Shown one piece after another: positions 12,959-26,800 of a stretch of 64,000 bases of DNA. The notes beneath the pieces were generated by a model, which saw nothing but the letters and a program-made list of their open reading frames with translations, searched no databases and was not told the origin of the DNA. This stretch comes from Argopecten irradians (taxonomy: Eukaryota; Mollusca; Bivalvia; Pectinida; Pectinidae). The stretch lies in assembly GCF_041381155.1 (NCBI RefSeq), contig NC_091141.1, positions 21,782,828 to 21,846,827 on the forward strand. The letters are read 5' to 3'. Both the position numbers and the translations under genes were made by a program. Position 1 is the stretch's first letter. Each line of letters opens with the position of its first letter.

Positions 12959-14286
12959 GCTTCCCACACACAAAATGTTGTTCCAATGCGTAAACATCTC
13001 TAACAAAAATACAAATCGTAAAGCTTCAAAAGTTTCATTTATCACAAAATCAAATCTTCTCAGTTAACTAATTTTCCCGAAATAAAAGACTTATTCTATC
13101 AATGTCGCCATTAATTTAAATAAAAAGGTACCGACAAAACGAGTATTAAGTCATTGTTGTCTATCTTAAAATGCCGAATGCTGATTTAGTATTAAAAAAT
13201 GAAAAGAAAGATAATCATAGGGTTCTAGGGTTGTGGTTCTTTTCCATCCGTAACACACATGTATTGATACATGTAGCACTATGTTGGTGATTTACTGTTG
13301 GGTAGATATATGTAAGTTGGGAAATGTAATTATTGTTTTGACAGATAAGCATAAATGCCTCCGGTTGTCATTACATAGAATTCGTAGTGGACCAGGAAAT
13401 GTTATATATATACTACCCGATACCTGACTGTTCCGCCTTCGGGCATTAGCCTCATACACACGTGGCCATCGATAAACTGGAAATAAGAAGTGCAGTTAAA
13501 ATCAAAAGCAAAAATTATTCTAATATGATTATAATGAATATATCTTCATCACAAACATTTTTTTTTTTAAATTAAATTATTTGAAAGATAAATAAAGTTT
13601 TTTAACAAAATGATAATCAAGCAGCTGTGTGTTATCACAGTTCCCGGTTAGCGTTTTTCGCCTAGAGACATATATGTCAAAGGATGGTCAGTCGAGTGGT
13701 CAGATAATGATCAATGTTCAGAGATTTACTGTGGCCTCGGAAGTGGATTACTTGGCTGTTTAGTTTCCTTTATTTGGAAAATAACAATGTAAATTGTGCA
13801 TCGATTCGCTGTGTGAGGATTAAAAAAGAAGCAAAAGGTAATTTTTTATTTTCTTATTCATTGAATTTACGGGAAGTTTCAGTAACGTATAATATTTAGC
13901 ATTTCAATGGAGTTAGAAACTAACAAATGTTTATTTTCTCCTTACAATAATAACATATATATTTATAATATATTATCGTAAATATTGAAACTGATTTTAA
14001 CGTTTGATAAAGCTCTAGCTCTATAAGTCAGACAAGCACTTTTGTATTTATTCAAAATACTGAAATTAAGTCTATGAACTCTATTTACAAAGATAGCTTA
14101 AAAATCGTGTACAGAAGAATTATATATTTTTATCAATGTATACAATATCTACCATACGTGTAATATGGTTAAAACAGAAACAAATATAAAATATTTAAAT
14201 TTGTGTAACGTTCGCACAAAAAAACCACAACAATTATATCTTAAAATGTTGATTACATGTTCTTAATAATCTTACGCTCTTTTCAG
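12959..14286. other. 5' flank or first intron of the hexosaminidase gene
   Basis: A 3' splice site (GCTCTTTTCAG) ends at 14286, 26 bp before the start codon, so at least one untranslated leader exon must lie upstream. A possible leader exon could end at 13838 (AAAAG followed by GTAATT), but nothing fixes its start. No clear TATA box or initiator is assigned. Confidence 0.4.
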
Positions 14287-14874
14287 GACACATCATATGT
14301 TATTCATCAGTCATGAAGCAGTTTTTACTTACATTTGCTTGGCTGATGGTAACCGTAACAATTGCAGAGGAAAGTTCAAACTACCAGGAAGTGAAAGCCG
14401 CAAGACGAATTTTAACATCTAACTCACGGACATTATCGAAAAAATCGTCACAATCGGGATATAATTCATATGTTGATGTTAGCTGGGATAGAGATGTATT
14501 TAAGTTACATTTTCGCGAGCGAACAGGAGATCGGTTTAGAATCAACAGAACTCCAAAATCAACACTCGGGGAACCTTGGCCATTACCACAGAAATATACC
14601 GCCAAAGGAGACATTGTGTATAACATTGATAACAATAAATTTGAAATTATGAAACTAGGTAAATCGTGTGATATATTAGAGAAAGCTATAGAAAGATACA
14701 ATGATATTATATTTACATTTGCGATGGAGGAAGTCCACGAGAATTATGACCACCTGGTTGCATCACCGGTATCTTCATCTGAACTCTACCTAAACGCCAA
14801 AGAAATCACAACGTTAAAGATTTCTATCAAGAATCCGTGTGATAAATATCCTGGGGAAAAATCGAAAGAAGACT
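14287..14874 (+). CDS. hexosaminidase exon: 5'UTR end, signal peptide, N-terminal domain
   Basis: The acceptor ends at 14286 and the ATG is at 14313. The first 19 or so residues (Lys then a hydrophobic run [15 protein letters not shown]) form a signal peptide. The rest is the N-terminal domain preceding the GH20 barrel, including the conserved [12 protein letters not shown] segment. The exon ends in phase 1 at a GTAAGT donor. Confidence 0.92.
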
Positions 14875-17800
14875 GTAAGTAAACCTATACTCATGATATA
14901 ACATTTGCCGTTATGATACAACTTAAAAATTTACAAATATTTAACATTTTTGCAATACAAAAAGTAGAAAATTATATATTTACTCTTGTATAGTATATCT
15001 TTAAATGTAAATAATAAAACAAAATGGTCTCCATATTCATCATAGCAGTATATTTACACATAAGACTGAGTTTCACAGCTATTTTATATCATTCCTATTT
15101 TATATAATGTACCTTTCCTCTGTAGACGCCCTGAATGTCAGTGACTCGGGAGTTACACTCATCGCCACTGAAGTATGGGGAGCTATACGAGGCCTAGAAA
15201 CGTTTAGTCAACTGGTTTACAAATATGATGGAAAGGTAAAACTTTCGTTCGCGTGTTTTGTTCTGATCTCAGACTTGCATTGATCTACGTAAAAATGTAT
15301 ATTTAGTATTGTTCAAAATCTATTGTTAGTCGAGATTGTGCTTTTGTTGAAATGCGGAATTTAAGTATTATCTGATTTTTCTGTTGTATCTACCAATAAG
15401 AAGTCACAGTTGATGTAGAACCAAACATATCATATGTAGATCACCGTGAAAAAGTCGTCATGCGTGCAAACGTGACTTTAGTCCCACGTGAAAATCAGTT
15501 TGTTCACAGAAATGTTAGGCCAATGGAAGTGGCCGTTATTTTCTATTGCTTTTGTAGGATGAGGCTACCACAAAATATATACCTTTATATTATGGCTGTA
15601 TTTTATACCTGCACAAAACATAATTATACGCAGATTTGATCATGTTGTAGGGAGGCTTAGAACAAAAACAAAATAACATTTTATGACTATGTATTGCAAA
15701 ATAGAAATAATTAATTTAAGATTGCTATAGTCCCCTGTGTTTAAGAAATCCGGATCGCAGTGTGGTACTCTTTTCCTATCTTATAATTATATATGTACTT
15801 AGTTCTACATCAGAGAACTGACCATTGAGGACTTTCCGAGGTTCCAGTACCGTGGACTGATGGCGGACACAGCAAGACATTACTGGCCTAAAGAGTTAAT
15901 CTACTCCATGTTGGTAAGGAAACGTCATACATAATAGCAGGAATAAAACTAGCGTTTAGATTAATACATATTGTATCGTGTAAAAGAGCAAAGTAACTGT
16001 GAAATATATTTTTTAAATAGTTTTATTTAATTTTCATCATAACGATGAATACGTTTATTACAATATGCTGGACTGATCAAAACTGCTGATGTTGAAATCT
16101 AAATCAATTCGATTGACATCGATTGTGTGCAATTTAAGACCATACCATTCATCCCTGAATTATCTTTTTTTACACTAAAACTTATTTACTACTCTACTAT
16201 ATATGTTTGCAGGATGCTATGGTGATGAACAAAATGAATGTTTTTCACTGGCACATTGTGGATGACCAGTCCTTCCCTTATCAGAGTGAGGCATTCCCGG
16301 AACTATCTGGAAAAGTAAGATTTTTTTTGTCTCTGTCCAATATCCTTTCGACATTAACAAATGAAAAGTAGATCTTCTACACATATCGTAGAAAAACTTT
16401 AAAAAGAAAAGAGCACTAATTAATTGATATGATATCCACCACTAAATGTTACTAATATTTTGAAAATCACAATTCTTAAAATGTATAAATCTTATTTTTT
16501 CTTTAATTAAACCTGCCTCTAGATAAATATTAAAATAATCACTTAAATTGCCTTGATATTGTTTTCTGTTTCTAAGCCGTTAAGTAAATCCTTTGATAAA
16601 CTGAACCAATAAAGATTGGTTACCTTTTTGTGCATCTACTAATTTGTGAACCAGTTTATGCTTACAATTAACTGATATGTCATAAGTGCTGATCAGACAA
16701 CAATCATAGCTAACGACTTAATTTACTTAATATTTCGGATGACAAAATATACTCTCAAAAATAAAGTTTTCCTCTCTACCTGTTGGTGAACAAGATTATA
16801 TCTATTCTTATACGTTTGTCTTTAAAAAGCTTTTCTTACTTTAGCGAAATAGACATTGAGTCAAATGCCACAGGATTATTATACTAACTATCATGTCAGG
16901 TGTCCTTTATATAGGTGTGTCATTTATAATTGTTTTTGACTCTGATTCAACCTTCTCAAAACAAACGTGATATCTTCATCCATAATAAAATCGCAAACTT
17001 CCCCAGCCTCTTCTTCCACCGCGGAATAAAAGTGTTGGCTTAGGGCTACACACTAACCACAGCCTTATCAACAAGTCAACTCAACACAGTCTGGGAAGTA
17101 ATACCGTGATTTGACCAGACCCTAAGTTTCAAACGAGGAGAAGGTTATCAACATCGTTCAGCTAATAATTATAACTAACAAATGATATCTGATGACCAGT
17201 CCATAATTGTATTTTCGTGATTGACAGGGTGCCTATCATCCGTCCATGGTCTACACCCCGGCAGATATTGCCGACATTGTGGAGTATGCGAGACTTCGTG
17301 CGATCAGGGTGATTCCAGAATTCGACATTCCAGGTATTGATTAAACGTTTTATTAATCGGGTATTTTCAACAACATATATGGTGTCTTAGTTTGGGTTTA
17401 TTTGGAACCAAATATAACATGTTTTTCGATGACCCTAATATATTAACCAAGTCATATACATGTAATGCATGATATTTATTCATACATTTTCTAATCTATG
17501 TTAAGTTTTTTATTATTTTTAGTTATGCTATCATTGCATGGAATTTGAATAAAGTATGTTAATATATTCTCAAAATATTGTCCGTAAACTAGAATTTGTG
17601 AACCAATCTATCCGAAGTAAAAGTAACTGTTGTAGTTGACCAAACATGATGGCTCCTATGTTCCTATGCTTTCATCGTATGAAGTTTAAACAAATTGTGT
17701 TAATGTGTTGTCAAGTTATCATCTGGAAACTAATATTTTGTTAAACTAACTATTTTAGTCGCAGTGACCTTGAGCTTTGTAGTCAACCTTTTAACTCCAA

Positions 17801-20800
17801 ATTCAATCCCAAGCTGTGTCTACTGTGTCATATTACCATTGTATTAAGTTTGAACAAATTCCTTCATTGCGTTATCAATGTATCTTCTGGAAATACTCGA
17901 ATCTAGAATTAATTTTGTTCACTTTTATCATATAAAACAACGAGTAAAATTATCTGTACCTTTTTTGTGATACCTACAGGCCACTCGTTTTCCTGGGGTC
18001 TCGGTAAACCCGACCTTATGGCTCAGTGTTACTCAGATACCGGGCCCATACCTGGACACTACCTCAACCTGGACCCCAGTCGAAACAACACATACGCTAC
18101 GCTAGAAACGTTGTTCAAAGAAGTGACCAGCCTGTTTCCTGATTCAGTCGTACACACCGGTGGAGACGAGGTTCCCATGGATTGCTGGTAGGATTACGTA
18201 CTATAAAGTACTTGTTTTAGCGGAAGCACTGACTTTGAAGCATTCACTGTCTTTATATCACTCACTAGCTTTGAAGCACTCACTGACTTTGAAACACTCA
18301 CTGGCTTTGAAGCACTCACCGACTTTGAAGTACTCACTGGCTTTGAAGCACTAACTGGCTTTGAAGCACTAACTGGCTTTAAAACACGCACTGGCTTTGT
18401 ACTCACTGGCTTTGAAACACTCACTGGCTTTGCAGAACTTATTCATATACAGCGCTAACGTTTAGATAAAGATTCAAAGTTTGCATGTGAAATTTGCGTT
18501 TTGAGTTGTAACGGAACTCCGTTTACTGACCAAGAATGTTTCCCATTGCTAAAAGTGGAAACATAAATATCATTATACTGACCAAGAAAGTTTACATGAA
18601 CACCGTAAAAGCTGTTTTACCCTTCCAGTCTATTCAGAACGCTCAACAGACGACAGTCCACTAACAGAATATTTCCGTTTTTCCAGTATTGTACCACCAA
18701 ATTGCGTTAAATCATATGCGCTAATAAATCTTAATTTACCGTTTTTCGTTTTTGACTGTGCTAAAATAGGTACGGTTACAATCATTGATGTATTAGATTT
18801 GTCCCCTGTCGGTGAAACCGGAGGGGATTATAGTGATTGTTCCCGTCTGCCTGTCTGTCCGTCTGTCTGTTAGTCTGGATTTGGTTTCCAGATGATAACT
18901 TAAGAACTAATGGATGGATTGTGATCAAACTTCACACAATGGTAGCATATGAGAGAATACAGCTTGGGGTTGAATTTGGGGTCAAAAGGTCAGCTACAAA
19001 GGTCACTGTTACTAATTATAGATTGCTTCACAAATGTTAGTTTCCGGATGATAGCTTGAGAGCACATCAACGGAATTTGTTAAAACTTCATACAATGGTA
19101 ACATAGGAAATTACATAGTTTGGGATTCAATTCGGGGTCAAAAGTCAACTACAAAACTCACTGTTACTAGAAATAGACTATTTCACAAATGTTAGTTTCC
19201 GGATGATAACTTTATAACACATTAACATTATTTGTTTAAACTTCCTACAATGATACCATAACTAAGCAACAATAACTGACCATAGATAAGAAAAATATAA
19301 TTGACAGCAGAGGACGTGTGTTGCTTGCAACACTTACTGTAAGTTTGTTAAATAGAGAATGGTGTTGCGGTTTACCAATTGGTTCGGATATGTAACAATG
19401 ATTATCGAATATGAATCTTTATTTACAGGCGAACTAACCCAGGCATTCAAAAGTTCGTTCACACATTAGACCAGCAATGGAGTACTCAAGAAATAGGAAA
19501 ACCAAGGACATCAAAGGCATGGAACTACTTCGTACATCGGTAAATGTATTATAATTATCATTGTATAATTATCGTACATAGGTAAATATATTATCATTGT
19601 CATTGTATAATTATCTTACATCGGTAAATATATTATCATTGTCATTGTATAATTATCGTACATAGCTAAATATATTATCATTATCATTGTATAGCTATCG
19701 TACATCGGTAAATATATTAAATGTATCATTATCATTGTATAACTATCGTACATCGGTAAATATATTATCTTTAGCATTGTATAATTATCGTACATATGTA
19801 AATACATTATCATTATCATTGTATAATTATCGTACATAGGTAAATATAGTATCATTATCATTGTATAATTATCGTACATATGTAAATATATTATCATTAT
19901 CATTGTATAATGATCTTACATCGGTAAATATATTATCATTATCATTGTATAATGATCGTATATCAGTAAATGTATTATCATTATCATTGTATAATGATCG
20001 TACATCGGTAAATATATTATCATTATCATTGTATAATGATCGTATATCGGTAAATATATTATAATTATCATTGTATATTTACGTTGTTACTATATAATTT
20101 GGTTGGATACTTTATAACATATAGATGTAACAATATTCGGAATCAATGATATAAAGAACACTGTGTTAGGATAATAGCAAAACGACAAATCAATGAAATC
20201 AATGGAATGTTTTGAGATGGTAAGCAGTTGATAAGTGTAGTTATATGTCGACTTTTAGGAGGTGAACAGTCCATTTTAGTTTTTTTAAATGTAATTCTTA
20301 ATGATTCATTTAATAGAGTAGCCACAATGGTTAAGAAAATAGGAGAGAAGAAAGGAACCCCTAAGCGAGTTATGATGTGGAATGAAGTATTTAAAGCCGG
20401 CCTAAAGGTAATTGTTTTTAATCGTGCTCAAATAATTACGGATTCTAACATAAATCACATTGTACGACTGATGTGTCGGTTTTGTCAACATATAAAATAC
20501 ATGTATGCCACTATAATAAAGTTCTTTATTGAAAAGTCGTTTTGGGATGTGTGGATGTGGTTTGGTGGTGTGAGCCACAGACTTACCGAAATTAATGCGT
20601 TTGGGCCCGTTTTGGACATATGTCATAAAATTGTCTTCCCTCGTCACTTGTGTTACTGTAAGGTGTTCATTCTCATTTCTCACAGATGAAGTTGTTCCTC
20701 GCGTTAATTTTGGTTGATGTGCCATTGTTACTATTGGTGATGTTTTTGTACAGATCCCTAAGGACACAATAATACATGTATGGTTTGAGACTAACACCGC

Positions 20801-23800
20801 GGAGAAGATCATAGAGAGCGGGTATAACGTCGTGTACTCGGAGTGTTGGTATTTAGACAAAGTCCAGGAACACATCAACTGGCCAGACCACTACCTCTGT
20901 GATCCTAACGCTCACACACCAGGTAAGGCTAGTAACCATTACTGCCCGTTGTCAGCATAATGTGACCGGGTAGGATGTGTTGCTTGATGTCTTTTGCGGC
21001 ATGCTTCAGTGATATAGCACTATAAAAGGGTAACAGTTCCACTACTCAAGAAGCCAAAACACGAATAAACCGCAGTCTCCCAAAATAAACACCACGCAAT
21101 TCATACACGCTATACACCGCATCCATGGGAAGCCGTACTTGCATGAGCCTGGCTGTTAATCGGACGTTAATTTCATCAAACAAACTAACTAACTAACGAA
21201 ACTGAATGCATTGTTTTCATTGCAGAAAACAATGTAAGCGAGTTGTAAATGTGGTTCTCAATCGCTTAAACACTTATGTTTCTAGGGATAACATAGCAAT
21301 GATAAAATACTCTTGTTTTTTGTTGATGGCTGCGTTGTTCTTGGTTGAATCCGGTGAAAAGAGTGCATGATATAAATAGCATTTTCAATCAGACTTTTTA
21401 TAACTAAGCTGTGTTTCTAGTTTACATTGATCCTGTGTTAAGTTTTCTTAAATACTATTTATAGCATACATAATGTTTCTATTACTTTAATTAGCTAGAT
21501 ATTAATTGTGCCACTAGTTAGTACGTCATGTGATATCATTCTACTTGTCTCCAGGACACGAACAGCGTGAGTCCATGATACTTGGAGGTGAGGCGTGTCT
21601 ATGGACTGAGAATATCGCTAGTGAATCAGCCATGTTTTACGCCTGGTATGTATCGATTTTATTTAACAAAAAAACCTACTAATCATATACATTTAACCAT
21701 ATTAAGGTATATCGGTTTTTTAAATCTATGTCGAGAAATTCATTATTGAATATTTCCTTCTCATAGAATATGTTTTTCATATTCCATGAATTGACACGCT
21801 ATAGAAAATATTAAACATTATCAGTTAGAATATGTATCAATAGTTTGTAATAATTAATACCCATTCTGCCATATAATAGACAGGCGAATGTCAATATTGG
21901 TTAATGGACAAATATGTGTTTAAACACTTATGTTTCTAGGGATAACATAGCAATGATAAAATACTCTTGTTTTTTGTTGTATGGCTGCGTTGTTCTTGGT
22001 TGAATCCGGTGAAAAGAGTGCATGATATAAATAGCATTTTCAATCAGACTTTTTATAACTAAGCTGTGTTTCTAGTTTACATTGATCCTGTGTTAAGTTT
22101 TCTTAAATACTATTTATAGCATACATAATGTTTCTATTACTTTAATTAGCTAGATATTAATTGTGCCACTAGTTAGTACGTCATGTGATATCATTCTACT
22201 TGTCTCCAGGACACGAACAGCGTGAGTCCATGATACTTGGAGGTGAGGCGTGTCTATGGACTGAGAATATCGCTAGTGAATCAGCCATGTTTTACGCCTG
22301 GTATGTATCGATTTTATTTAACAAAAAAACCTACTAATCATATACATTTAACCATATTAAGGTATATCGGTTTTTTAAATCTATGTCGAGAAATTCATTA
22401 TTGAATATTTCCTTCTCATAGAATATGTTTTTCATATTCCATGAATGACACGCTATAGAAATATTAAACATTATCAGTTAGAATATGTATCAATAGTTTG
22501 TAATAATTAATACCCATTCTGCCATATAATAGACAGGCGAATGTCAATATTGGTTAATGGACAAATATGTGTCATTTTAATTGAAATGATTTCCTTCATG
22601 TAGCTGTCCGTTAAGATGATCTAATTCTTATGGGATTGCATTATTACCCCTAATGACACATTTTAATAACAATACAGGCCTCGGGCCTCTGTCGTGGCTG
22701 AACGACTCTGGAGTCACAGAGATGTTAGAGACGTACATAAAGCCGCGACACGTCTTCAGGAACAGAGATGTCGTATGAAAAGGTAAGTATTCTCTAACTC
22801 TTCTCCTGTTATCCAAATTGAATAACAATACATGTGCTCAAAAAGTGATCTTAATGTTCTCTTCCGAAGGCAAGAATGGTAGATTATATGACTCTTTCAT
22901 ATGTACATATGTAGGATAGAACTATTCCACCCTCGGGTACAGAATTTTGGGTCAGAAACCTCGGCAAGCCTCGGTTCTGGAGTCACGGAGTCATATAATC
23001 TACCATTCTTGCATTCGGAAGAGAACATTAAGATCACTTTTTGAGCACATGTATTGTTATTCAATTTGGATAATATAATTTTCCGGAATATATTTCACAG
23101 GCCTGTGATTGGTTCAGATTTATTCCCCTGAGCTGCCTCCAGTTTTACTATGAGATAGTCCAGGGTTGTAGAGATCGTATGTGATCGGAACCCCTGGAGT
23201 ATCGAGGGTGGATTGGTCTGCTGTATAGGTTCACGTCTGTACTACTATAGTTAGTATATGATAACACTAAGGTGTAAACGCAAAACGTTGTCTACTAATG
23301 AGTACGGTAAATACTTATTTCGTTTTTTTCACTCGCTTTGATTGTAAGAAACAAGCAACAGAAACAATCAGAGCAACCTTTGTATAGAAGGAATGTAAGA
23401 TGGAAAGGATCCGGCGTTCCACTATCAACACCGCTGATGTCGGTAGTGATTATCCGTACTCGTTTGTAGTCTACAATTGCTTTGGACGTATTATGTATAT
23501 ACATATTTCCGACTTATCTCCCATTGCGAGTATGTATTGGTTGTGACGTCTTGTGTTTTTTTCAGGGCAACGGAATACTTCTCAGAGAAAATGACTTAGA
23601 TTTTGATCACAAAATAAAGACATGGCAATGGTAATATGGGGTTTCGAGATCTCAAAACGACGTAGGAAAAATACTTAGGCCATGGGCTAGGAGGGTCCCA
23701 CATGCACCCCCCCCCCCCCCCCAAACCTCCGAACCAATATTTTTCTGAACCCTTATGACCAACTGATCACAAATCCAAATGTTAACATTGCATAAGTTGG

Positions 23801-26800
23801 GATGAACTTCCGGTTATGACGTCATCAAGATGGCCGCCATCTCGAATTTCACTAAAAATTGAAAAATAGTCATAACATTAACATTTTCAACCGAAGTAGA
23901 CAAATGAGGTATCAAAATGACCACATTAGAACAACAAATACATATCAGGACCAAAAAATCCAATATATGTAGTGATTTCTACGCAGGAAATGAAAAAAAC
24001 GGATTTAAAGCTCAAAAATGGTGATTTTTCAGCAAATTTTTCATATTTTGTTTGACGCAGCAAAAATGTTTCCCAACAACAATCTATTATTTCTAATAAG
24101 TTTTTTGACCACTTATCAATCAGTTTAAACAACAACAACAACAAAAACCAATGTTAACATTGTATAGGTTCCGGTTATGACGTCATCAAGATGGCCACCA
24201 TCTCGAATTTCACTAAAAAATGAAGAATAGTCCTAACACTGATATTTTTCAACTAAAGTAGACAAATGTGGTATCAAAATGACCACAATAGAACGACAAA
24301 TACATATCAGGACCAAATAATCCAATATGTGTAGTGATTTGTGCGGAAGAAATAAATAAAATAATCTTTTAAGCTCCAAAAAGGTGATTTTTCAGCAAAT
24401 TTTTCGTACTTGGCTTGACGCAGCAGAAATGTTTCCCAACAACAAATTATTACTCGTAATCAGTTATTTAAACTCCTATCAATCAGTAAATTAAAAAACA
24501 ACATCAAAAATATATAGAAATGCAAAAAAAGAATTATTGTTATACCCTCAATTTTGTAGATTAGCATCGTCTCAAAAATAGCACAACACCTACTGATAGC
24601 GTAACAAATGTAACCTAAGCTAAGCCTGTGTTTCCGTTAATATCATTAACAGTTCCCAAAGTGTTTGTGTCTTTGAAAATGAGCACATTCATTGTTTATT
24701 TCCTGTGCATAGCATAAGCAAAATGTCAGATGGTTACTACAATGTCACTAAATAATATGTCTTTCACTGGTTCTCAATGATAACCATAATCATTGTGCGT
24801 TCTTTCTCGCCTCACTGACCTACCCACTGAAGAGACTCGGCATATCTGGTAGCTGGTACATGCAGTCCGAATCAGAGTACTCGAGATATCAGTATCCAAT
24901 TCGTCGAAAGCCAGATCGACGTTTTTGATGCCGATGAGCTCATGTGACACTGCATTACCAGTGTTGTTCTAGCCTTTTATGACCCATCCATGACCAGAGT
25001 TCATATCAGAAACAACAGGTTCAGAGATGTGGGATCTCTTTCAGATTCTAACATATCGTATGTATATGCTGTTTCAGACTTCTCCGGCATAATGGAAATT
25101 ACACCAGATGCACATTCTTCCAATGGTGGAATTGGTTCTCATTAGCACATAACTCCATAATTTGTATGAAGTACTATTCATCAATCTTGTGGACCCTCGT
25201 GCAACCATAAATGGCACAGGTGATATCATTGAGGTCATTAATGAGGGCATAAATGTTAAATGTTTTTCATTGGTCTGACTTTCCCCACTCCGTGTAAGGT
25301 GCTGGTTGTGTCACATCTGGTATATGCGCAAAGAGACCATTGAAGACTCTCCAGTAAAAAGTTCTCTAAATGCTTTCCAGACTTGGCAAAGAGTGAAACT
25401 TCACTGCAGACCTCATTTATGACCTCAAAGAATCCGCCTGTGCCACCTATGGTCACTGAGGTTCACAAGAATGAGGAATTGTGCTTCATACGAATTAAGG
25501 AGAACCAACTCAACCCTCCGCAGAATGTTGATCTGGTGTCTTTTCCATCATGCCGGGGAAGTCTAGAACATAATATAAGATATGTGAATCTAGGTGAAAC
25601 TAGGTTGGAAACAGGAAGAGCTCCCACATCCCTGAAGCCGATGTTTCTGATCTTAACTCTGACCATGGACAGTTGACAAGTTAGAACCACGATGGTAACC
25701 CGGTAATGTAATGTCACATCAGGTCACCGAGGTCGAAGACGACACTCTGGCGAGAAAGCACGCACAACGAAAATGATTAGCATTAAGAACTAGTGAAAGA
25801 AATATGTGACACTGTAGTAACCATCTTATATTTCCTTGCGTTATACACAGGAAATAAACAATGGATGTGCTCATTCTAAAAGACACCACATGTTTCGAAA
25901 AGTGTCATGGTATTTACGGAACTTTAATTTGATACCCTATAGCTATTAGTTAGCGTTTTGCTGTAATAATTCAGTTTGAGAGGCTACTAGTCTACAAAAT
26001 TTCGAACATGAAAATGGATTATTTTGAAGTCCCACTTAGATATTCAGCCAACTTTAAATTCAAATTTGTTAAGATATAAATCGTCAATAGCCAATGTTAT
26101 ATTCAGGAAATTGTAGTGTTAGCGGTTTGGAAAAAATAACAATCATGTGCCGCATCCGGTGATGTTTTGTAAACCAAATGATGGTATAACATTTCTCTTT
26201 TGCATTTCTATATATTTTTGTTGTTGTTGTTTTAACAGATTGATAAGAGGTCAAATAACTGATTGTGAATAATAATTTGTTGTTGGGAAACAATTTTGCT
26301 GCGTCAAGCCAAATATGAAAAAATGCTGAAAAATTACCATTTTTGAGCTTAAAATATTTTTTTTTCATTTCCTGCGTTCAAATCACTATATATATTGGAT
26401 TATTTGGTCCTGACATGTATTTGTTGTTCTATTGTGGTCATTTTGATACCTCATTTGTCTACTTCGGTTGAAAAATATCAATGTTATGACTATTTTTGAT
26501 TTTTCAGTGAAATTCGAGATGGTGGCCATCTTGATGACGTCATAACCGGAACTTATACGATGTTAACATTGGTTTTGGTTGTTTTTGTTGCTTAAACTGA
26601 TTGACAAGTGGTCAAAAAACTTATTAGAAATAATAGAATGCTGTTGGGAAACATTTTTGCTGCGTCAAACAAAATAGGAAAAATTTGCTGAAAAATCACC
26701 ATTTTTGAGCTTTAAATCCAATTTTTTCATAAAAATCATCACATATATTGGATTTTGTGGTCCTGATATGTATTTGTTGTTCTAATGTGGTCATTTTGAT

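Larger units (their letters stand above)
21266..22572 (+). repeat. tandem duplication, two copies of about 654 bp
   Basis: Copy 1 spans about 21266-21919 and copy 2 about 21920-22572. The copies differ only by a few single-base indels (GTTGATGG versus GTTGTATGG, GAATTGACACG versus GAATGACACG, GAAAATATT versus GAAATATT). Each contains the same 91-nt exon with its acceptor and donor. Confidence 0.95.

Noticed and set aside
18160..18424. ORFs on both strands with repeated Ser-Lys-Pro-Val or His-Ser-Leu motifs
   Set aside because: They come from the 18-bp repeat, whose length is a multiple of 3, in an intron.
20228..20689. 153-codon plus-strand ORF
   Set aside because: Only 20317-20407 is exon. 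The rest is read-through of the two flanking introns, as the acceptor, donor and family alignment show.
20228..22572. Two different mutually exclusive exon variants giving isoforms
   Set aside because: The two 91-nt exons are identical, so alternative use gives the same protein. Only double inclusion differs, and that is a stop.
25383..25717. ORFs of 97 and 84 codons in the centre of the foldback element
   Set aside because: Overlapping on opposite strands within the loop and inner right arm of a palindrome, with no domain. Not a transposase.
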